64,000 bases of DNA from Pseudomonadota bacterium (lineage in GTDB: Bacteria > Pseudomonadota > Alphaproteobacteria > Acetobacterales > Acetobacteraceae): positions 1 to 64,000 of the forward strand of contig JAJZFA010000061.1 of the NCBI GenBank assembly GCA_021805565.1. Reading direction: 5' to 3'. The notes beneath the pieces are model-generated. The model was not told the DNA's origin. It did no database searches and saw only the letters and a program-made list of their open reading frames with translations. Positions 9,789-21,947 of this stretch are shown here, one piece after another. How positions within the stretch are numbered: position 1 is the first letter of the stretch; each line of letters starts with the position of its first letter. Made by a program: the position numbers and the translations under genes.

Positions 9789-9879
9789 GGTGGTTCCTTC
9801 GGAAGGTCCGGCGGGGCGATCGCCCCGCCGCCTTGTCTCCGCGGCCTTGTGTCCGCGGCTATCGATCCGAACCGGACAA

Positions 9880-10254
9880 TCAGTGCAGCGTCTCGAGGTA
9901 CGCAATCACGTTCGCGCGCTTGTCCGCATCCTTCAGACCAGCGTACGTCATCAGCGTATGCGGCACGACTGCCTGCGGGTTCGTCAGATAACGATCCAGC
10001 GTCGCGGCGTCCCACGTTTCGCCGGAGGCCTTATTGGCCGCCGAATAATGGAAACCCGGCTCTTGCCCGGCCTTGCGCCCCACGACGCCCGCCAGACTCG
10101 GCCCAATCATATTGCGGCCCGGCTCCACCGAATGGCAGATGCCGCACTGGGACTTGAAGACCGCCTGACCGGCCGTCGCATCTGCAGCCCAGGCCGCGCC
10201 GCCGCCCGCGATTACCGCGGCGAGGGTGGCCAGAAACAAACGTCTATTTTGCAT
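9880..10254 (-). CDS. Class I c-type cytochrome
   Basis: Signal peptide; GQAVFKSQCGICHSVEPGRNMIGPSLAGVVGRKAG...LMTYAGLKDADKRANVIAYLETL. Confidence 0.9.
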   Translation of the reverse strand: MQNRRLFLATLAAVIAGGGAAWAADATAGQAVFKSQCGICHSVEPGRNMIGPSLAGVVGRKAGQEPGFHYSAANKASGETWDAATLDRYLTNPQAVVPHTLMTYAGLKDADKRANVIAYLETLH

Positions 10255-10331
10255 GAAGACCTCTACGGATTATTGGGCGTCCGATTGTCTGACCCAACGA
10301 ACGCATGTTGGCCGTATATCCGGAATTTAAT

Positions 10332-10345
10332 TTGATTTTAATCAA
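10332..10345. promoter_or_regulatory. FNR/CRP-family binding site (TTGAT-TTTA-ATCAA)
   Basis: Perfect TTGAT-N4-ATCAA palindrome centred ~84 nt upstream of the cytochrome c start (10254). Confidence 0.65.
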
Positions 10346-10410
10346 ACCACGAGTAGCGGATTGATTTTTCCATCTGCTTCCAACGTATTGTTCAGCCGTG
10401 AATCTTACCC

Positions 10411-10437
10411 CTGGCACTCTCAGGGGAAGAGTGCTAA
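10411..10437 (+). promoter_or_regulatory. CIRCE element (HrcA operator)
   Basis: CTGGCACTC-N9-GAGTGCTAA versus consensus TTAGCACTC-N9-GAGTGCTAA: right arm perfect, left arm 7/9. Confidence 0.88.
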
Positions 10438-10565
10438 CACCCTCCAACCGGCAGAATACGTTTTGGCTGGCGCTCGTTCAGTTGTGCCTCAGCCCATTGC
10501 GGAGCCTGTTTGGCACCCTGCATTGGCTAACGGCCAAAACCCTCGTTACCGGCAATCGTCGGTGA

Positions 10566-12209
<1,644 letters not shown>

Positions 12210-12225
12210 CCGGTTGAAGTCTGTC

Positions 12226-12255
12226 GCCTGCCACGCCAGATCGGGCGTGGCAGGC
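12226..12255. terminator. Intercistronic hairpin after groEL
   Basis: 12-bp perfect inverted repeat GCCTGCCACGCC / GGCGTGGCAGGC with 6-nt loop; no T-tract. Confidence 0.45.
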
Positions 12256-12271
12256 GCCACCGGAGACTGCG

Positions 12272-12457
12272 ATGACCGAACAGAACACCGCTACACCCGA
12301 AACGTTTTCGGCGCGCCTCATCCGGCGCGAAGCCGAACGGCGCGCGGCCATGGAACTGGCCACCACCACCCCGGCAGGGCTGGAAAGCGCATTGGCGCGC
12401 CTGTCCGCCGAAGTTACCGCCGACGCCGCGGCGGCAAAATCAGCCCCTGATCGATAG
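12272..12457 (+). CDS. Small hypothetical protein downstream of groEL
   Basis: MTEQNTATPETFSARLIRREAERRAAMELATTTPAGLESALARLSAEV; good start context, short. Confidence 0.4.
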   Translation: MTEQNTATPETFSARLIRREAERRAAMELATTTPAGLESALARLSAEVTADAAAAKSAPDR

Positions 12458-12509
12458 CGGCAGTCCGATCGTTCCGACTCGTTGTGCCGAAGCCGTTGGC
12501 TGACCGACG

Positions 12510-13199
12510 TCAGCGAACCGCGTTGGGTTGCGTTGGCGCGGCATCGGGCCCGCTGCCTGATGGGGCTGCCGGCTTGGCTGGTTCGGGCGGTTGCGATCCA
12601 GCAGCGGAGGGCGTGTAGGGCTGGGTTGCGCCCTGCACGGCCGCGGGTTGCGCCGGCGCACCCGTCTGTGCAGCCTGCACCTGGCGCGTCAGGTCGCGAA
12701 TGCAGCGTGCGAATGTGGCATTGATGGCTGTCGATCCGGATAGCGGGACGCTCCACGGTGGCTCATTCCCATCCGGAAATGTCAGCGTCATCGACAAGGC
12801 GCCGGCGAATTGACGGTCGAACACCGGGGCGGCGCTTCTGTCCAGAACCCAGGACACGCTGTGGCCATGGCCGTTACCCGCCTCGATCCAGGGCGTGTTC
12901 AAGCCGAGTTGCATCACCACGCTCACCCGGGTGCCGTCGGGAATTGCCCATTCCGGTTTGGTCGCGGTTGCCACTGTGTTGGTGCCGCCGATATCGAAAA
13001 TAAGCGAAACCCGGCGGTTGTTCGCCGGGTTTGTGGTGCCGATGCCGCACATGGCACTGCCTTTTTCGTTCCGCCCGCTGAATGCGTCCCATACGCCCGC
13101 GTGATAGTATGTTTGAATTTGCGCCATGGCAGCGGCGGGCGCCAGGACAGCCGCGCAGGTAGCGAGACCGAGCGCCGTCAGGGCGGGAAGGTGTTTCAT
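12510..13199 (-). CDS. Exported hypothetical protein with Pro/Ala-rich C-terminus
   Basis: MKHLPALTALGLATCAAVLAPAAAMAQIQTYYHAGVWDAFSG... signal peptide; low-complexity PAQPAAV...GSGPDAAPTQP tail. Confidence 0.65.
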   Translation of the reverse strand: MKHLPALTALGLATCAAVLAPAAAMAQIQTYYHAGVWDAFSGRNEKGSAMCGIGTTNPANNRRVSLIFDIGGTNTVATATKPEWAIPDGTRVSVVMQLGLNTPWIEAGNGHGHSVSWVLDRSAAPVFDRQFAGALSMTLTFPDGNEPPWSVPLSGSTAINATFARCIRDLTRQVQAAQTGAPAQPAAVQGATQPYTPSAAGSQPPEPAKPAAPSGSGPDAAPTQPNAVR

Positions 13200-13328
13200 G
13201 CATGACTCCGGTTGGATCGCTTGGAAACTAGGCCAGGGACCGCTGCAAGGAAACAATTGCGTTTACAAATCAGGGTGATTATTTGCCCTCATTCCTCCGG
13301 GGTGGCAACATCCGGTCCAAGGTGGTAG

Positions 13329-14639
<1,311 letters not shown>

Positions 14640-14814
14640 GGCGACGCTGGCAGGACGTGCGGCGGCACGCCCTTATAGTTGCCCGCATCAGCAAAAATCG
14701 AGGCGATCCGCCAACCGGATTGCGTGACCAGACCGGCGGGCGGTGGAACCGATCGCGGGTTGGCCCGTTTCTGTAGGGTGGCCGTTGTGGCCGCGCGGAA
14801 CGCAGGAGCGAACA

Positions 14815-14997
14815 ATGGACAAGGACAGGGCCGAAGGGATCGCGCATCAGGTCAAGGGCGGCGTCAAGGAAGTCGCCGGCAAAGTGACTGGCGACAAGAA
14901 AACCGAGGCCGCGGGTGCGGCCGAGAAAGCGGCCGGTAAGGTGCAAAACGCCGTCGGCGGCGCGAAGGATACCGTGAAGGACTGGACAAACCGCTAG
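14815..14997 (+). CDS. CsbD family protein
   Basis: MDKDRAEGIAHQVKGGVKEVAGKVTGDKKTEAAGAAEKAAGKVQNAVGGAKDTVKD. Confidence 0.9.
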   Translation: MDKDRAEGIAHQVKGGVKEVAGKVTGDKKTEAAGAAEKAAGKVQNAVGGAKDTVKDWTNR

Positions 14998-15135
14998 GGC
15001 CTTCGGGCAGCATCGGCCGTAAGCGAGACATCGCTCCGCTAAAGCCGCCAGCTCAGATTACGGCTAAGGGCATGATCGGCGCGGCGATCCAAAGCGGTAC
15101 GCGCCGGACATGCTCTTACGCGGCAGAAAAGCCGA

Positions 15136-15160
15136 AGGGGGCCGCACCAAGCGGCCCTCT
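15136..15160 (-). terminator. Hairpin downstream of yajC
   Basis: GGGCCGC-accaa-GCGGCCC inverted repeat, 3' of the minus-strand yajC. Confidence 0.4.
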
Positions 15161-15197
15161 GCCCGGTTCAGGCCTTTGGGTGCGCGCGTCGCAGGTG

Positions 15198-15566
15198 CTA
15201 TTTCGCGTCGTTCGCGGCCACCGGTTTGACCACGCTGGCGATCGTTTCCCGCAACACGGTCACGCGCAGATTAGGAGCGATCTCGACCTCGATTTCGTTG
15301 GACGCGATCTGCTTGCCGTCCTTGTCCTGCACCATCGGCACTTTCTGCACGGTGCCCAGGACTCCGCCCCCGGTTACCACCCGGTCGCCGCGCTTCAGGG
15401 CCGACAGCATACCGCGCATTTCTTTCTGCTTTTGCTGCTGCGGGCGAATCAACAGAAAATAAAACACCGCGAATATCAGCACCAGCGGCGCGAACTGCGT
15501 CGCGCTGCCAAGTATGCCCGACACATCCTGCGCATAGGCCGGAGAAATAAGCGTAAACGAATTCAT
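15198..15566 (-). CDS. yajC: Preprotein translocase subunit YajC
   Basis: FAVFYFLLIRPQQQKQKEMRGMLSALKRGDRVVTGGGVLGTV. Confidence 0.95.
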   Translation of the reverse strand: MNSFTLISPAYAQDVSGILGSATQFAPLVLIFAVFYFLLIRPQQQKQKEMRGMLSALKRGDRVVTGGGVLGTVQKVPMVQDKDGKQIASNEIEVEIAPNLRVTVLRETIASVVKPVAANDAK

Positions 15567-15648
15567 AGCTGCGCGGGTCCTTGCGATTGGCGAGGGCGGA
15601 CCATAGTTTGCCCCCTTCTTTCGTCAAGCCGTCCTGGAATCCCGCCGT

Positions 15649-16509
15649 ATGGAACAAACGACCATCGACTTGCTGACCCGCATCGCCGATGCGCTGGAAC
15701 GGCTGGCCCCCGCTCCGCCGGCCGCGCTGGACCTGACCTTGGCGGATGCCTTCGTGTGGCATCCCCTGCCGGCGCATCTGGAGCCGGTGCGACGGGTCTC
15801 GCGCGTCGAAATCGGTTTGTTGAAGGGCGTGGAACGGCAAAAATCCATCCTGGCGGAGAACACGATGCGCTTCGCGCGCGGGTTGCCCGCCAACAACGCC
15901 ATGCTGTGGGGCGCCCGAGGCATGGGCAAATCGTCCCTGGTGAAAGCAATCCACGCCGTCGCGAACCAGGACCGCCCCGGCAGTCTGGTGCTGATCGAAA
16001 TCCATCGCGAAGACATTCGTACGCTGCCGGACCTGCTGAACCTGCTGCGCGCCGAAAGCCGCCGCTGCCTGATCCTGTGCGACGATTTGTCGTTCGAGAA
16101 AGAGGACGCCGACTACAAGGCACTGAAATCGGTCCTGGACGGCGGGATCGAGGGCCGGCCCGATAACGTGCTGTTCTACGCCACGTCGAACCGCCGGCAT
16201 CTGATGCCGCGCGACATGATCGAGAACGAACGGTCGACCGCGATCAACCCGAACGAGTCGATCGAGGAGAAAGTGTCGCTGTCCGACCGGTTCGGCCTGT
16301 GGCTGGGATTTCACAATTGCGATCAGCCGACGTTTCTGGCGATGGTGGACGGGTATGCGGCCGATCTCGGGTTGCCGGTCACGGCCGAGGTTCTGCACGC
16401 CGAAGCGATCGAGTGGTCGGTCGGCCGAGGCGCCCGGTCGGGCCGGGTGGCGTGGCAGTTTATCCAGGAACTCGCGGGACGGTTGGGCGTGGGCATGAAA
16501 GCCGCATAG
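15649..16509 (+). CDS. DUF815 family ATP-binding (AAA) protein
   Basis: NNAMLWGARGMGKSSLVKAIH Walker A; LILCDDLSFE; YATSNRRHLMPRDM. Confidence 0.88.
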   Translation: MEQTTIDLLTRIADALERLAPAPPAALDLTLADAFVWHPLPAHLEPVRRVSRVEIGLLKGVERQKSILAENTMRFARGLPANNAMLWGARGMGKSSLVKAIHAVANQDRPGSLVLIEIHREDIRTLPDLLNLLRAESRRCLILCDDLSFEKEDADYKALKSVLDGGIEGRPDNVLFYATSNRRHLMPRDMIENERSTAINPNESIEEKVSLSDRFGLWLGFHNCDQPTFLAMVDGYAADLGLPVTAEVLHAEAIEWSVGRGARSGRVAWQFIQELAGRLGVGMKAA

Positions 16510-17275
16510 GCGGCGGGTCCGGGGGTCCACGGCCGGAGCGGCGAACCCCTTCATCCGCGATGTTTATGGTTCGACTCATCGCGCCCGACCCCTGACGGTT
16601 CGGAACGATGGCGAGTGGCGGGCCGTGACGATAACGGCCGACGTATTGAAATCGTTGTCGAACCGATATTTCCGGCTATGTTGGTTTTAGTTACAATTAT
16701 ACGGGTCGGCTGAGGCGAAACCTCCGCTTGCTCATCCAGATACACCTGACAACTTTTGAAAGTTCATGATGGCTGCTCAAGTGCTGGAGCACCACGAGGA
16801 AATTCGGATGGGACTTCCGTACCCCGTCGTATTGCTCGACGATTAACCACACGCGGCATCTACCGAGCCGCAATACCGGCGAACTCCGTGATTTCAATGT
16901 CAAAATTCGATTATCGCGCCGGCAGAATAAGATGTTGCCGGAGCGGGAAGGTTTGCCCGTAAAGCGGTAATCGCACCGCCGCACAGTTTCCTCGGTCAGG
17001 GTGGCATCGCGTCGCGATCGCGGAAACGGCAAACGTGCGACGTTTTCGTTAAAATACACTTTCAGTCTTGATACGCCCGGCGTTGGCCACATTTAGCATC
17101 TAACCGATCCGGGCCCCTCTGGCGAAGACGGCGACATGGTGTCGTCAAACTTCGCGATGTCGGATCGCCGCGTTCCACGCCAGTTTGCGGTGGGAAACGG
17201 TCGATCTGTAGCCCTACGATCCATCTGGCCCTTACCGATTGACTGATCCGGCATCCGGCGTGCGTCGCGGTTCTT

Positions 17276-17635
17276 TTGAAAAGGAGCCGTTTTTTGTCTT
17301 TTCAGACGCCTTGCCCAGACCAGGACCGCGAGCGTCGGCTGGCCCTGCTGATACAGCGGCTGCCAGCCCGCCTTCAGGCTATTGTCCGTTTGTTACGACG
17401 ATCTTCCTCAAAATGGCTACGTATTCCGGCTGGATTCTTTCTGGTGTTTGGCGGGATATTCAGCATCCTTCCGATCCTCGGCATCTGGATGCTGCCGCTC
17501 GGTCTTATCCTCCTTGCCGAGGATATCCCAGTCGTGCGGCTCCTTACTGACCGCGCTCTCGCTTGGATCGAGTATCGCCGGCCCAACTGGATGGGCCTTC
17601 CGAGCCGCTCGCCATCCTCACCTCCGATCCTTTGA
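17276..17635 (+). CDS. Small membrane protein
   Basis: LRIPAGFFLVFGGIFSILPILGIWMLPLGLILLAEDIPVVRLL hydrophobic segment. Confidence 0.6.
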   Translation: MKRSRFLSFQTPCPDQDRERRLALLIQRLPARLQAIVRLLRRSSSKWLRIPAGFFLVFGGIFSILPILGIWMLPLGLILLAEDIPVVRLLTDRALAWIEYRRPNWMGLPSRSPSSPPIL

Positions 17636-17647
17636 CAGGAGACACCC

Positions 17648-18358
17648 GTGAATCGTGACGCTTACATCCCAACGGACCAGTCCGGCGGTACCGCCATCGA
17701 CGCCGGGCTTCGCGGATACATGCTGTCCGTCTATAACTACATGATATTAGGTCTCGGATTGACTGGACTGGTTGCTTATATCGCCTCGGCCACCGGCTTA
17801 TATCGGCAAATCGAGGGAACACCCCTGATGTGGCTGGTCATGCTGGCCCCATTGGCCGTGGTCCTGTTCCTCAGCTCTCGCATCGACCGGGTCAGTTTTG
17901 CCAAGGCGCAAACGATCTTCTGGGTCTATGCCGCGCTGATGGGATTATCGTTGACTGGTATCCTGCTTGTCTATACTGGAGATAGTATTGCTCGTGTATT
18001 CTTTATCGGTGCCGGCACTTTCGCAGCCATGAGCCTGTATGGCTACACCACCGGTCGCGACCTATCGCGTTTCCGATCATTTCTGTTCATGGGATTGATC
18101 GGGATCGTGCTGGCCAGCATCGTTAACATAGCTGTTGCATCTACTACGTTCCAATTCGTGATTTCCGCCGTCGGCGTGTCGGTGTTCACTGTCCTGACAG
18201 CGTACGACACGCAGCGCATTAAGGCCATCTACATGACGGGCGGCGCAGGTAACGACCTAGCCAAAACCGCACTGATCGGAGCACTGACATTATACCTCAA
18301 CTTTATCAATCTGTTCGTCATGCTTTTACAATTGACGGGAGATCGTCGTGGACGCTGA
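17648..18358 (+). CDS. Bax inhibitor-1/YccA family membrane protein
   Basis: LRGYMLSVYNYMILGLGLTGLVAY...GYTTGRDLS...LNFINLFVMLLQL. Confidence 0.9.
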   Translation: MNRDAYIPTDQSGGTAIDAGLRGYMLSVYNYMILGLGLTGLVAYIASATGLYRQIEGTPLMWLVMLAPLAVVLFLSSRIDRVSFAKAQTIFWVYAALMGLSLTGILLVYTGDSIARVFFIGAGTFAAMSLYGYTTGRDLSRFRSFLFMGLIGIVLASIVNIAVASTTFQFVISAVGVSVFTVLTAYDTQRIKAIYMTGGAGNDLAKTALIGALTLYLNFINLFVMLLQLTGDRRGR

Positions 18359-18392
18359 CCGACCTTCAGGCGGCAGATAAAGGTTAACCGCG

Positions 18393-19166
18393 ATGGACTG
18401 GATGCACGACCCTCATATCTGGGCGAGTTTTATCGCGTTGTTGTCGCTGGAGATCGTTCTGGGCGTCGATAACCTGGTGTTTATTGCGTTACTGGCAGGA
18501 CGTTTGCCACAAGACCAACAGAGTAAGGCTCGCACAACCGGCCTTGTCCTGGCGCTTGGAACGCGGCTTGCCCTACTGTGGTTCATCGCTTTTCTAGTTC
18601 ATCTGACCGAACCAGTGGTATCGTTAGGCAACTGGCAGTTCTCCTGGCGCGATCTAATTCTTCTGCTGGGCGGCGGCTTTTTACTGTTCAAGGGTACGCG
18701 CGAGATTCATTTTCGTGTCGAAGGCAATGAGGACAAGGAAGCGGCAACGCGCGGCAAGATACCCGGCTTTGTTGGCACGATCGTTCAGATCGTGTTGTTC
18801 GATATAGTATTTTCGCTCGACAGCGTCATCACGGCAATCGGGACAGCCGACGATGTTCCGGTCATGATAGCGGCGATCGTAGGTGCCATGATATTGATGC
18901 TCGCTGCCTCGAAGCCGCTATCGGCGTTTATCGACCGGCATGCATCTGTCAAAATGCTGGCTTTGTCGTTTCTTCTACTGATCGGCGTTATGCTGGTAGC
19001 CGACGGCTGTGGGTTCCATGTGCCGCGCGGTTACGTCTATGCGGCCATGGGCTTCTCCGTCGCCGTCGAGTGTCTAAACCTGATGGCCGCACGAAGGCGG
19101 CGAACAAAGAGGATTACCATGAACGAAAATACACACCCAACCGCGTCGAAAGGCCCGGGACAATGA
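18393..19166 (+). CDS. TerC family integral membrane protein
   Basis: LEIVLGVDNLVFIALLAGRLP...VLFDIVFSLDSVITAIG. Confidence 0.93.
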   Translation: MDWMHDPHIWASFIALLSLEIVLGVDNLVFIALLAGRLPQDQQSKARTTGLVLALGTRLALLWFIAFLVHLTEPVVSLGNWQFSWRDLILLLGGGFLLFKGTREIHFRVEGNEDKEAATRGKIPGFVGTIVQIVLFDIVFSLDSVITAIGTADDVPVMIAAIVGAMILMLAASKPLSAFIDRHASVKMLALSFLLLIGVMLVADGCGFHVPRGYVYAAMGFSVAVECLNLMAARRRRTKRITMNENTHPTASKGPGQ

Positions 19167-19696
19167 CAGCTACCGCGCCGCAAACGCCGCATCCGTTGAT
19201 CGAACGCATTATCGAACAGATAATTTTCAGCAGCCGGTGGCTTCTGGCACCAATTTATATAGGGCTGGTCGCCGGACTTGCCGTCCTACTGGCAAAGTTC
19301 GTGCAGCATACAATCGATTTGCTGACCCACGCGCTGACCAACGATGGGGACAACACGATCGTTGGCATTCTGTCGCTTATCGATCTGGCTCTGATGGGTA
19401 GCCTCGTTGTGATGGTGATGTTTGCAGGATACGAGAATTTTGTTTCGAAACTCGATCTTGAGGGACATAAGGACAAGCCGGACTGGATGGGACACGTCGA
19501 TTTTGGCGACCTTAAGCTAAAACTGATGGCTTCGATCGTCGCGATTTCCGGCATTCATGTATTGGGAAGCTTCATGAACATAGCGAGCCTGAGCAACCGG
19601 GAACTCGGTTGGAGTGTCGGCATCCACATGGCGTTCGTCATATCGGGTGTCCTGCTCGCCGTTATGGATCGCCTGAATGGAAAGATACAGCACTGA
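19163..19696 (+). CDS. UPF0114/YqhA family membrane protein
   Basis: IEQIIFSSRWLLAPIYIGLVAGL...SLIDLALMGSLVVMVMFAGYENFVSKLD; ATGA overlap with TerC. Confidence 0.9.
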   Translation: MTATAPQTPHPLIERIIEQIIFSSRWLLAPIYIGLVAGLAVLLAKFVQHTIDLLTHALTNDGDNTIVGILSLIDLALMGSLVVMVMFAGYENFVSKLDLEGHKDKPDWMGHVDFGDLKLKLMASIVAISGIHVLGSFMNIASLSNRELGWSVGIHMAFVISGVLLAVMDRLNGKIQH

Positions 19697-19824
19697 CCCA
19701 GCCGACAATGTTCTGGACAAAGCGTTCAACCGTCGTCGTGGTCGATGGCGAACGTGCGCACCGCCCGATACCGGCAGAATGTATCGAACTCAAACCGATA
19801 AATCCAGGTCGAGAATTCACGCGA

Positions 19825-20502
19825 TCAGGCCAGCCGCCATACCGGGTCCTTGATCCGCGTCAGAAACGCATCATGCGCCGCGCGTTCCGCTTCGGTCGGT
19901 TCGATCGGGCGCGGCGTGCGCGGGCCGGCATGCAGATAAACCGCCACCGGCCCCCGCCCATCCCGAGCCGCCAGCGACAGGCCGCGCTGGCGGCCGCCGG
20001 TCAGTTCCACATAGACCTCGGCCAGCAGCTTGCAGTCCAGCAGCGCGTTGTGAGTCGTGCGCGCCGACAAGTCGATCGCGAACCGTCGGCACAACGCGTC
20101 CAGGCTGTTCGGCATCCCCGGAAACCGGATCTTCGCCAACGCCAGCGAATCGATCATCCGGTCGCGCGCCAGACCCGGCAGTCGCGCCCGGCCAAACTCC
20201 ATGTCCAGAAAGCCGAAATCGAACGGCGCGTTGTGCGCGATCAACTTGCTATCGGCGAAAAATGCCGCCAGCCCCCCGGCGATTTCGGCAAACAGCGGCT
20301 TTCCCGCCAGGTCGCCGTTGCTAATGCCGTGAATTCGCGTCGCTTCCGCCGGAATGTCGCGCTGCGGATCGACCAGCGCGTGGAAATGCTTCCCCGTCGG
20401 CAAATCGTTCACCAGTTCCAGCGCGGCAACCTCGATTACCCGGTCGCCGTTCAACGGGTCCAGGCCGGTGGTTTCGGTATCGAACAAGACGGTACGGATC
20501 AT
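19825..20502 (-). CDS. dnaQ: DNA polymerase III epsilon subunit
   Basis: MIRTVLFDTETTGLDPLNGDRVIEVAALEL...HNAPFDFGFLD. Confidence 0.93.
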   Translation of the reverse strand: MIRTVLFDTETTGLDPLNGDRVIEVAALELVNDLPTGKHFHALVDPQRDIPAEATRIHGISNGDLAGKPLFAEIAGGLAAFFADSKLIAHNAPFDFGFLDMEFGRARLPGLARDRMIDSLALAKIRFPGMPNSLDALCRRFAIDLSARTTHNALLDCKLLAEVYVELTGGRQRGLSLAARDGRGPVAVYLHAGPRTPRPIEPTEAERAAHDAFLTRIKDPVWRLA

Positions 20503-21086
20503 GCGCGCAGTGTCTGGATGAAGCGGGTCAGGATGCGCAAGGTGTGATTGCGCGACAACCCGGTCTTCACCACCAAATCGGCTCGGTGGCGCTTGTCCGC
20601 GTCCGGCATCTGACGTGCGATGATGGCCTCCACATCGGCCTTGCTCATGCCCCGGCGTCTGGCCACACGCTGAACCTGGATGGCGCGCGGGGCGGACACC
20701 ACAACGATGGTATCGGCCCGCTTGTCGCCCGCGGTTTCGAACAGCAGCGGAATGTCCAGCACCACGGCGCGCTGTCCCGCCCGCCGGGCGCGGCCGACGA
20801 AGATTCGTTCCTCGGCTTCCACCATGGGGTGCAGGATGTGTTCCAGCCGGGTCAGCGCGTGGCGGTCCGCCAGCACCGCCCGGCGCAGCGCAGCGCGGTC
20901 GATGGCGCCGTCGCGGGTCGTGCCGGGAAAAGCCGCCTCGATCGGCATCACCGCCCGGCCGCCCTTCGCCTGCAACCGGTGCACCGCCAGATCGGCGTCG
21001 AACACCGGCAGGCGGGCGCGGCGAAAGGCGGCGGCGGCGGTGGATTTGCCCATCCCGATCCCGCCGGTCAGGCCGACGATCCTCAT
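20499..21086 (-). CDS. coaE: Dephospho-CoA kinase
   Basis: MRIVGLTGGIGMGKSTAAAAF...FDADLAVHRL. Confidence 0.95.
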   Translation of the reverse strand: MRIVGLTGGIGMGKSTAAAAFRRARLPVFDADLAVHRLQAKGGRAVMPIEAAFPGTTRDGAIDRAALRRAVLADRHALTRLEHILHPMVEAEERIFVGRARRAGQRAVVLDIPLLFETAGDKRADTIVVVSAPRAIQVQRVARRRGMSKADVEAIIARQMPDADKRHRADLVVKTGLSRNHTLRILTRFIQTLRA

Positions 21087-21922
21087 GCCGGCAGAAGATC
21101 GGCGGCGACGAAGCGGCGCAAGGCGTCGTCCACGGTTGGATCGGTGCCGAACCACGCCCGGAAACCGGGCACGGCCTGATGCAGCAGCATGCCCAGGCCC
21201 TCGGCGCAAGAAAGCCCGCGGGCGCGCGCGGCAGCCAGCAGCGGTGTTTCCAGCGGCACATAGACGATATCGGCCACCGTCAGGCCGCGCGCGGCGCGAT
21301 CCAGATCGATATCCAGCGGCGGATGGCCCGCCATGCCCAGCGACGTGGTATTCACCAGCAGGGCGTGGTCCGGCAGGGCGTCGTTGCGCTGGTCCCAGCC
21401 GGCGATCGTCAGTCCCGGCAGATCGCGCGCCAGGCGTTCGCCATGGGCGCGCGTGCGGTTCGCCAGCGTGACCCGAACGCCGCGTTCCAGCAGGACGGCA
21501 GCGATCGCGCGGGCCGACCCGCCTGCCCCCAAAATTAAAGCAGGACCGGCATCGGGATCGGCGCCATGCGCGCGCAGGTTTTCCAGAAAGCCCCAGCCGT
21601 CGGTGTTACTGCCGGCGATCCGGCCGTTCGTAAATGTTAGCGTGTTCACCGCACCGGCCCGGCGGGCGGACTCGTCCACCGTGTCGCAGACCGCGAAGGC
21701 GGCCACCTTATGCGGAATGGTGACATTCACCCCGGCGAACCCAGCCAGCATCAGCCCCCGAATGGCGGCGGGAAAATCCGCCGGTTCGATCGGCAGCGGT
21801 ACATAGGCGCCGTCGATCCCGTACCGATCCAGCCAGAATCCGTGCAGCCGGGGGGACCGGGAATGCCCGACCGGCCACCCTGTTATGCCGGCAAGCCGGG
21901 CCTTACCCGTCAGGATCGTCAT
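21083..21922 (-). CDS. aroE: Shikimate dehydrogenase
   Basis: GWPVGHSRSPRLHGFWL...GVNVTIPHK...GAGGSARAIAAVL. Confidence 0.95.
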   Translation of the reverse strand: MTILTGKARLAGITGWPVGHSRSPRLHGFWLDRYGIDGAYVPLPIEPADFPAAIRGLMLAGFAGVNVTIPHKVAAFAVCDTVDESARRAGAVNTLTFTNGRIAGSNTDGWGFLENLRAHGADPDAGPALILGAGGSARAIAAVLLERGVRVTLANRTRAHGERLARDLPGLTIAGWDQRNDALPDHALLVNTTSLGMAGHPPLDIDLDRAARGLTVADIVYVPLETPLLAAARARGLSCAEGLGMLLHQAVPGFRAWFGTDPTVDDALRRFVAADLLPA

Positions 21923-21947
21923 GCGCCGCAACGCCTTGTCCGGCTCC

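Noticed and set aside
16697-17092. 131-aa minus-strand ORF in the gene-poor stretch
   Set aside because: No recognisable motif, poor start context; insufficient support for a CDS call.
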